This document shows, piece by piece, positions 57,491 to 64,000 of a DNA stretch of 64,000 nucleotides. Where the stretch lies: the NCBI GenBank assembly GCA_031002005.1, contig CM061921.1, positions 142,385,283-142,449,282 of the forward strand, written 5' to 3'. Within the stretch, counting starts at the first letter, position 1; each line of letters starts with the position of its first letter. Both the position numbers and the translations under genes were made by a program. This DNA is from Vandiemenella viatica (Eukaryota > Arthropoda > Insecta > Orthoptera > Morabidae). The notes under the pieces are model-generated. The model searched no databases. It worked only from the letters and a program-made list of their open reading frames with translations, and was not told the origin of the DNA.

Positions 57491-58140
57491 TGTAGTGAAC
57501 CAAGATTTTTATGGAATGATTGGGACGTACAGGATTTTACAGAGTACTATAGTAAGCTATGTCAGTTGCGAAAGAAACTATAAATAATTGCGGCAGAAAA
57601 AAAGCATGAACTCGAGTGACGACGACCCGCTTACTAGGACAGGACCGTCAGCGATTTCAATCGACGGCACAATTCGGCCAGTAACACCGAATCCAGATGG
57701 GAGATGACTTGTGGATTGGCATTCCCTCCCAGGAAGATGTAGTGCGAGAAGGCGGGCAAAACTCGGCCGAAGGGCGCAGAGAGAGTTCGTCTTTTAGCTC
57801 GCCGAGCGCAGAATTGGTTGGTGAGACGAGTAGCAGCGAGGGGCGGTGCCGGAGGCAGCAAAGGCAGCCTTCGCTAAGCAATACTACAGCTTTACCATAC
57901 GACATGTGAGAATGAACCTGTCTAGCTGAAGATAGTTTTGGGGATGGTTGAGTCCAGTAGGGTTATTGAGGAATTTTAGTCTCTGGGATTAGTCGCAAAA
58001 CTAAAACTGGCCTGGCTGTAAAAAGGGAATAAATGGTCTAATGGGTTGTTGAATGGTTATCATGTAAATGAATGAATAAATGTAAATACATGGACATAAC
58101 CAGCTGATGTATTATTTATGCAATCTACCACTCTCATAAC
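57491..58140 (+). repeat. Possible 3' LTR of a gypsy-type element
   Basis: Begins TGTAGTGAAC just after a purine tract (GGAAGGGAGG), has a TATA-like box near 57578 and an AATAAA near 58029. The right border and a matching 5' LTR are not visible. It may belong to the pol remnant at 56490-57020. Confidence 0.4.
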
Positions 58141-59062
58141 ATAGAGGTTCCTATCCACATTTAAGTCTTCCTCTCGGTGGTGGCACCATGAGAAAAAAAT
58201 ATTAGCCGATCCACCACAATGTCTCAAGTGTCCGTCATCATGAATAAGGGTTGTATTTTTAGTGACAAATATTTATAATCACAGTTAATTTCTGAGGCGA
58301 TTTCCTTGAGTTGCGGAACTTAGTAACCTTGATCTCTTTTGGACACTAGTAAAGACAGGAAATAAATAAGTGGTTGTAGTAGCACTAGCTTTGCGGGAAA
58401 GGTGCAGCAGATGGTAAATCTTCGTATATGATAGAATTACAAAACATGCCACATCACTTTAAAACATGGATTCAAGAGAGACAGTCCTGTTTTGGATAAC
58501 ATGACCTTACTGGAGACAGCAATACAATACCCTTTTCTGTGTGGCAAAAACCTGAACCAAATGATAAATAACTACATAAGCTGCATGGCAACATGGAAAA
58601 TTACAATAGAAACATGACTCAGTTGTCAAAGGATGTCTACCATTTTCTTGTTTAACCTTTCTTATCATCGCACATGCTGCCAATATCATATTGTTTGTGA
58701 AGTTTCAGGCATGTTTAGAATGTATCATTTTGGCTGTTGCTGTTAATTACATTGCCACTATAAAAAGGAGCCCCTACACAATATTCCTCATTCTTAGATA
58801 TTGCTGAATCTCCTCCTTTTCTGACCTTTGAGACGCAGTAGCAGCTCACATTCAACAGGCTTGACAAATGATCTATAGGCGCCGGTATTCAAGTAGTGTA
58901 GGGGAAGGGGAGGGGCTTGTGGAAAGAACAAGGACACCAGATGCTTCCTTTTTACATTTAGCAGAAACACATCTAACCTCTAGTAATACTGGTCTCTAAA
59001 ATTTAAGGGAAAAATCATTTGAGAGGGGTCAGAGGCAAAGCGCTGCTATCAATTCCTTAAAA
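58141..59062. other. No gene recognised
   Basis: No coding region or repeat identified. Confidence 0.5.
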
Positions 59063-59304
59063 TCTGTGTATATAAAGATGAATGTATGTTTGTTTGTTTG
59101 TTCTTCATACAAATCCCCAGTTTTCATCCGATCTCGATGAAACGTTGCTCACTTATCCTTTAAAACAAGGAGAAAAATACTGTCTATATTTCGTTGAAAA
59201 ATTATCTGTATAAATAATACATGTTGTCTCATAATTTCGAAATACTACTGAACGGTGATAGACAGACGCGTTGGATATGGAGGTTTCTCTACAGTTTTTT
59301 CGTG

Positions 59305-59395
59305 TAGCGGTCATGTAGCTCAGTGGCTAAAGCGCTGGCCTACCAATGTTTGGGTCGTGGTCTCCTGTTCAAATCTCTGTGGAGTCTAAGATTTA
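59305..59395 (+). mobile_element. tRNA-like SINE head within the Helitron
   Basis: Good A box (TAGCTCAGTGGC) and a weaker B box (GTTCAAATCTC), followed by a non-tRNA body. It does not fold into an intact tRNA, so it is called a SINE of a family different from copies 1-5. Its 3' end is undefined. Confidence 0.45.
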
Positions 59396-59571
59396 AAAAA
59401 ATTGTTTTAGATCTTAAGAGTCACGCCTGGGCCGTCGGTTATTCGGATTGAATGTTAAACTGTAGATATTACAAAGTTAGGGGTGCAATGCGAGGCAAAT
59501 CATAGGTAGTCTTGCAATGCTATAGGTGTACACTTTTTTACATAATAATGATCCCTCAGGGGTTGTTCGCA

Positions 59572-59612
59572 GTCAGTGTGTGTGTGTGTAACAGTGTGTG
59601 TGTGAACCTCAG
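59572..59612 (+). repeat. Short TG microsatellite
   Basis: Two interrupted (TG)n tracts. Confidence 0.7.
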
Positions 59613-59983
59613 TAATAATACTATAAATACGGAAGTAAGTCTCTGTCTTTTTGTTACGTTTTGATGACTAAATGGCTATATCGATACTGATGGAATTTCA
59701 CAAGAAAATCTGTATGAAGGGCACAGAAATTTTTTTTCAGTATTATTAACAGTTGTAGTCTCGAAATTTTGAGACCTTATCGAATGGTGACTGAAATATG
59801 TTGGAAATTGATTCTCTTCAAGAGACAAGTTCGTCGGTAGAATGATATAGTGATAGCTTTCCTGTCATATTATGCCGACTCGGTGTTGTTTGGGACCAAT
59901 CCTTCGTTACCAACAACTTTCTATATTCAATTCTGGCAAAAAAATTCTTAATCCACGCGTACGAAGTCGCGGGTACGAGCTAG

Positions 59984-61914
59984 TATGTTACTAATTTTAA
60001 AGAACTTTTGAACAGGCTGGCTTGATTATCATTGTGGTTTTACAGGTGGGCAGGGGAGAGTATCTCTGTTTGCTGAGCAGTACTCACAAAAGCAGTGCTG
60101 AATACAATTTCATCCTATACCTATACAATCTGTAGTGTAGTTTTTGTCCTATATGATTGTAATGATGTGTAAAGAAAAATGGGTTGTAAAAAATACAGCA
60201 ACCAGTCACAATATTTGACATCATAGTCGCGGAAGTTCCACCAATCCATCATGGATAAAATATTAGTAAAGAAAAATGTTTAATTTGCCTCTATTGTTTG
60301 TATCATTTATCCACTGTTAACATACTGGCAAATATGAACTGCTCTACTAATTGCTAAATAAAAACGAGTTTGTGGTCTAATTCCTGCATGTAGTTCAGAT
60401 TACTCCAGTAGTTGCAATTTGCTTCCTTGGTGGAAGTTGTTCCTGGATGTTGCAGATATTTTTGTGTTTCTTCCTTTCAACATTCTCTGCTTTCTGAACT
60501 TGTATTTAACGTCGGCTTCTTCATCGTTAAGTAATTGGTCCTACATTTTAAACATGCTCTCATCACCTCACGTCCATCCAAAGGCTACATTGCATCTGTG
60601 TTCACTTTTGTTCTTTTACTGTCAGCTGTTATATCTCTTTGGATGTTAAAAAGAGTAGCACGACTCAGTTGGTATAGTTTATAAATCTCTGTTGGTTTCA
60701 TACTCCTGGTGACAATATTGAATATCTCATTAGTCAATCATCAAACCTATGTACAAATGAAATTATCCGTGATGTAGGGCATGATTAAGTCACAACTGCT
60801 AAACCAGGATACCAGATTTTCATAATAAGTTTGGATCTACTCTTCTCATTGAGGATTCAGCTTATGAAGTAGATTATACATAATCACTTCCATTCTTGTA
60901 GCACTGTAGTATTCTCTAAACCCAAGTGTGCAATCTAGCTTGACTGCAAAGTATTTTGGATTATCAGAGTAATAGTGATTATTCTTCCCAAAATGTGTTG
61001 ATCTTCCTTTTTTCCCAAAGTAAGATGGAATGTACAAGACTAAGTTTCTGACAGGTTTGATTTAAGATTATCACCCAACTAATATAACTAGTATATAGGC
61101 TGTATGTATTAAAATTTTCTCTACTTCTTCAAAAATATAAATGGTCTACATACCAAAAGTATTTGGTTATTTTCTTCTCAACTGGTTGCTATTTGTGTAG
61201 ATGGTAATTAGTAAAGGCAATATGATATTGTCCTTGGCTAGGCTATGGTTTTGTCATATCTCTCTGTTCTTATTACTAATATGGACATTTGGAACCATGC
61301 ATTATTGAAGAGCGTAGTCATGAGTTCATTAAGGACATCACCTTTGGGCAGGCAGTATATCATTCTCTGCGCCAGCTGGTTGTTCACTGTATATATGCAT
61401 CATTTACAACAACGAACACAGCTAGAATGTATTGATCCTAGTTAAATTTTTTTATGTACACATACTGCCCGAAAATTTCTTTAAAAAATTATTCCTCCTC
61501 TTATAAAACATTTCCCTGTCCTGTATATACAACACACAGTTTATTCATGATTAGGAGTTGTGTTTTTCTTTTACATCAAACAATAGGTTTCAGACTTTAA
61601 AACATAATTTTTTGATAATAATACACAAATTTCTTGTAATTGGAAAAGGAAATGAGGTGTATTATTTTCTGATAAAAGTTGTGTCGGTATCTTAAATAAG
61701 AGGATGAAAATGAAGAACACAGTCAACTAACTGAAGGGAAGAATAAAAGTGATGTATTAAAAAGATCCCTTTAAGGCATAAAAGCAAATAGGATATATCA
61801 AAATAATATATACCATTATAGTGAAACGGAACGTGTGTTTGTCTTATTTTGTGTTTGTTGCTGCCCTCCAGTCTTAAGCAATAGTAAGAGTTGGGTTTAT
61901 TTTACATATCCTTA
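59984..61914. other. No gene recognised
   Basis: AT-rich with short frames only; no repeats identified. Confidence 0.5.
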
Positions 61915-62355
61915 TGTACACTATCTGATCAAAGGAATCCATTCCATACACCCCTATATAATGTGGAGTTGAATAATGCTAGATTTCATAACAGGTAGAC
62001 CCACCAACATAAAATGAGGTAGAGAGTATTATCTTGTATGTAGAGAAATAGCAAAGCCCGACGGGGGTGATCAGAAGACTGAGGGACTTCAAATGTGGAC
62101 TAATCAGTGGATGTCACCTGAGGAACAATCCATTAGGGAATTTTCAATCCTTCTTACGCTGCCCAAGTCTACTGGTCATGAGTTGGTTTTGAAGTGGAAA
62201 TACAAAAGAACAACATCAACTAAACCAAGACCAGGCATAGCTCATTTAATAACGGCAGGGGCTCATAATCAATTGAAGGAATCAATCATGAAATCAAAAG
62301 TGCTAGTACAATGACTGTGTATTGGGCTTTAAAAGAATGGGGTACAAAAGATGAG
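61915..62355 (+). pseudogene. Tc1-like element, 5' part with transposase N-terminus
   Basis: The frame at 62093-62314 reads MSPEEQSIREFSILLTLPKS, then VLKWKYKRTTSTKPRPG, the helix-turn-helix and GRPR-like linker region of a Tc1 transposase, then diverges. The upstream non-coding sequence (ACTATCTGATCAAAGGAATCC at 61920, CCCGACGGGGGTGATCAGAAG at about 62057) matches the start of an orthopteran Tc1-type repeat I recall. It is cut near 62355, before any catalytic residue, close to the mariner that follows. Inactive. Confidence 0.65.
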
Positions 62356-62389
62356 CTTCTGATACTTTTTATCACATAGCATATATATA

Positions 62390-63651
62390 TGAGGGTCGTT
62401 CAATAAGCCATTAGAAAAAAGTAGAAAAACAAATAATTTTGGTAGATTTTTTTTTCAATGTAATCGCCTTGTAGTAAAATACACTATACTAAATGCTTCT
62501 TTAACTTCTCTATGCCCTCCAAAATGTACAATTTTATAAGTTCTGCAAAATGGGCAACTGTTTGGGCGATGACCTGCTGGTTTCACATGAACCGTTGTCC
62601 AGTGAACCAATTTTTTTAAGTCTGGAACTAGAAAAAAATTCACTGGAGACTATCTCTGGAATATAAGGTGGATGCTGTAAGAATTCGAACTTTAATTCCA
62701 TAATTTTGGCCATCAAACCTGTGCGGGTGTGCTCCAGTGCATTGACCTGATGGAAAAGGATCTTTTTCTCTTCTGAATGAGGATGTTCTTTTATCGATTT
62801 CTTCGCCTAACAGGTGCAATAATGACACATAGAGATCTCTACTCATTGTTTGTCTTTTTCCAAGTAATCAATGTAGATGATTCTGTGTGCATCCTAAAAA
62901 AACTGTGGCCAACATCTTGCTGGCCAATTTCACATCACCTTCTTCTGAACCCGTTTGCCTTCAAAAACTTACTCTTCAGACTGATCCTTAGTTTCTGGAG
63001 TATAGCAGTGTATCCATATTTCATTCACAGATAGTTGCAACAGAAAAGTACCAAACAGCCTCAGAGTCGATTACACGATTGCGCTTATACTTCAGTGATA
63101 GAAAATGTGGCAGCTATCTTGCCTAAATTTATTTCACATCTAATTTTTTGTGCAACATTGAGTACACCATACCTTGCAATATGCCTGTGGCCTCTTATAT
63201 TAGGCACACTTTGATTCGTCGATCACTAAAAACCATATCCTGGATTTTGGCAATGATTTCAGGGGTAGTAACTTCCACTGGACATCCCGAACATTGTTCA
63301 ATTTGTGTGGATATTTGGCCATGTTTAAACTCATTTACCCAATTATAAACAGTTGCAGATGCAGGAGCAGATGTACTATGTACTTCATCCACCTCAGCTT
63401 TGATCTCTTTTGGTTTTAAGACTTTTAAATAAAAAAAAGTTTAATCACTGCTCGAATATCTGAATTTTCCATTTTTCTCAATGATCAATAGTTGTCTGCT
63501 TCAATCCACAATAACAATGAAACCATGTGACAGAGGTAGCTGAGATTTTATCTGCTATCTAGTGAATAATGATGCTTATTAATAAAAAATAATTTTCGAC
63601 ACTGTGTGTGCCGTCTCTTGGATTTTCTAAGGACTTGTTGAACGACCCTTG
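62390..63651 (-). mobile_element. Mariner element, near full length
   Basis: 1262 bp with imperfect TIRs of about 28 bp (GGGTCGTTCAATAAGCCATT and its inverse near 63622-63648) and TA at both ends (62388-62389 and 63652-63653). Size and TIR are typical of mariner. The transposase is on the minus strand. Confidence 0.85.
62440..63440 (-). pseudogene. Mariner transposase, frameshifted
   Basis: 63392-63195 carries the N-terminal region: VYNWVNEFKHGQIS, a GCPVEVTTPEI linker and DMVFSDRRIKV, matching mariner (SETMAR-like) transposases. 62846-62640 and 62716-62534 hold the catalytic end in two frames: KDPFPSGQCTGAHPH near the second Asp block (usually HQDNAPAH, here the Asp is not in frame) and PPYIPEIVSSEFF in place of PPYSPDLAPSDFF, with both Asp positions changed. 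At least two frameshifts. It would have cut and pasted the element; it is inactive. Confidence 0.8.
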
Positions 63652-64000
63652 TATTTCGGAGTTTTTATAATTTCTCCAGATAATAGCTCTTTAACCTGTG
63701 TTTTTCTTTCCTTTTATTTAACCACCTTCCCTATTAAAACTGATGTAAATGTTGTCTTTGTGCATCCTAAATAAAAGTTACAGCTGTCTGAGCTTGGTAT
63801 ATGAAATTGCTTGATTAGAGAATATCACTTGCTTTTTATTCCACATATCTTATCTCTTTCTGATAATAATTATGTGTCAACCATTAATGGAATGTGTAAG
63901 CAAGGAGATATCAGCTGTGCAGTAAACATACAACTGCCTTACTTTGTATGATCATTTACCTTAAAATATTGTAACTAACCAAATGAAGCACCATTGTTTC
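63652..64000. other. No gene recognised
   Basis: AT-rich tail of the window, no feature identified apart from the TA target at its start. Confidence 0.5.

Larger units (their letters stand above)
59063..59983 (+). mobile_element. Non-autonomous Helitron
   Basis: 921 bp. Starts TCTGTGTATATAAAGATGAA after an A and ends CTAG before a T, as expected for insertion between A and T. The end is preceded by GC-rich ACGCGTACGAAGTCGCGGG, able to form the short terminal hairpin. The 5' part with ATGTATGTTTGTTTGTT and GATCTCGATGAAAC matches arthropod Helitron repeats as I recall them. No Rep/helicase ORF and no TIRs. A SINE-like segment and a TG microsatellite lie inside. Confidence 0.6.

Noticed and set aside
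59311..59383. Functional tRNA gene
   Set aside because: The A box is good but the sequence does not fold as a cloverleaf with paired acceptor ends, the B box is degenerate, and it lies inside a Helitron.
1..64000. CRISPR arrays, bacterial operons or other prokaryotic systems
   Set aside because: No direct-repeat and spacer arrays and no bacterial gene organisation; all recognisable content is from eukaryotic transposable elements.

Overview
The window is eukaryotic and reads as a repeat-dense, gene-poor stretch of an arthropod genome, most likely an orthopteran (grasshopper or locust type). This rests on the AT-rich background, the mix of CR1-like, Jockey and RTE LINEs, Tc1/mariner elements, gypsy LTR elements, a Helitron, and a tRNA-derived SINE plus a LINE with a TACATC-type tail that I associate with Orthoptera. 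The species call is inference. I recognise no host protein-coding gene, rRNA or functional tRNA. Almost every readable protein belongs to a transposable element, and almost all carry frameshifts or stops.

Layout. 1-452: unassigned. 453-12602: a Ty3/gypsy-like LTR retrotransposon with a 4-bp target duplication (ATAA). It keeps a partial gag but no recognisable pol, and a nearly full-length 4.9 kb CR1-like LINE (7091-12037) sits inside its 3' LTR. 12720-28490: a six-level nest. LINE-b (outermost, minus) is split by LINE-c (minus), which is split at a TA by a Tc1/mariner-type element with about 163-bp inverted repeats. That element is split by a head-to-head Penelope-like (PLE) insertion with hammerhead-ribozyme ends, and the PLE holds two different Jockey-clade elements at exactly the same nucleotide target. 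28490-35400: mostly unassigned DNA with a diverged tandem duplication, one SINE, an RTE-like fragment and a Tc1 fragment. 35430-37400: LINE-b-like fragments in opposite orientations. 38363-41600: SINEs, a small MITE, and a fold-back element with degenerate hammerhead-like cores. 42160-47620: a degraded LINE ORF1 with an SGNH-esterase-like domain and two decayed gypsy-type gag regions, one joined to an integrase tail by a pol deletion. 47626-52560: two more LINE-c copies, one long and one old. 52570-54060: a Tc1-like element carrying a SINE. 56490-58140: a gypsy pol remnant and a possible LTR. 59063-59983: a non-autonomous Helitron with a tRNA-like SINE inside. 61915-63651: a Tc1-like fragment followed by a nearly full-length but dead mariner.

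The elements do not form a pathway. They interact as successive insertions, and interrupted reading frames and target duplications give a relative order. The most notable items are the hammerhead motifs at the ends of the PLE insertion, the two Jockey-like elements that used an identical 12-14 bp site in the PLE terminal region, and an apparently fused esterase-endonuclease reading frame in LINE-c. No sequence searches were possible, so all family calls come from motifs and recall, and all identities were judged by eye.
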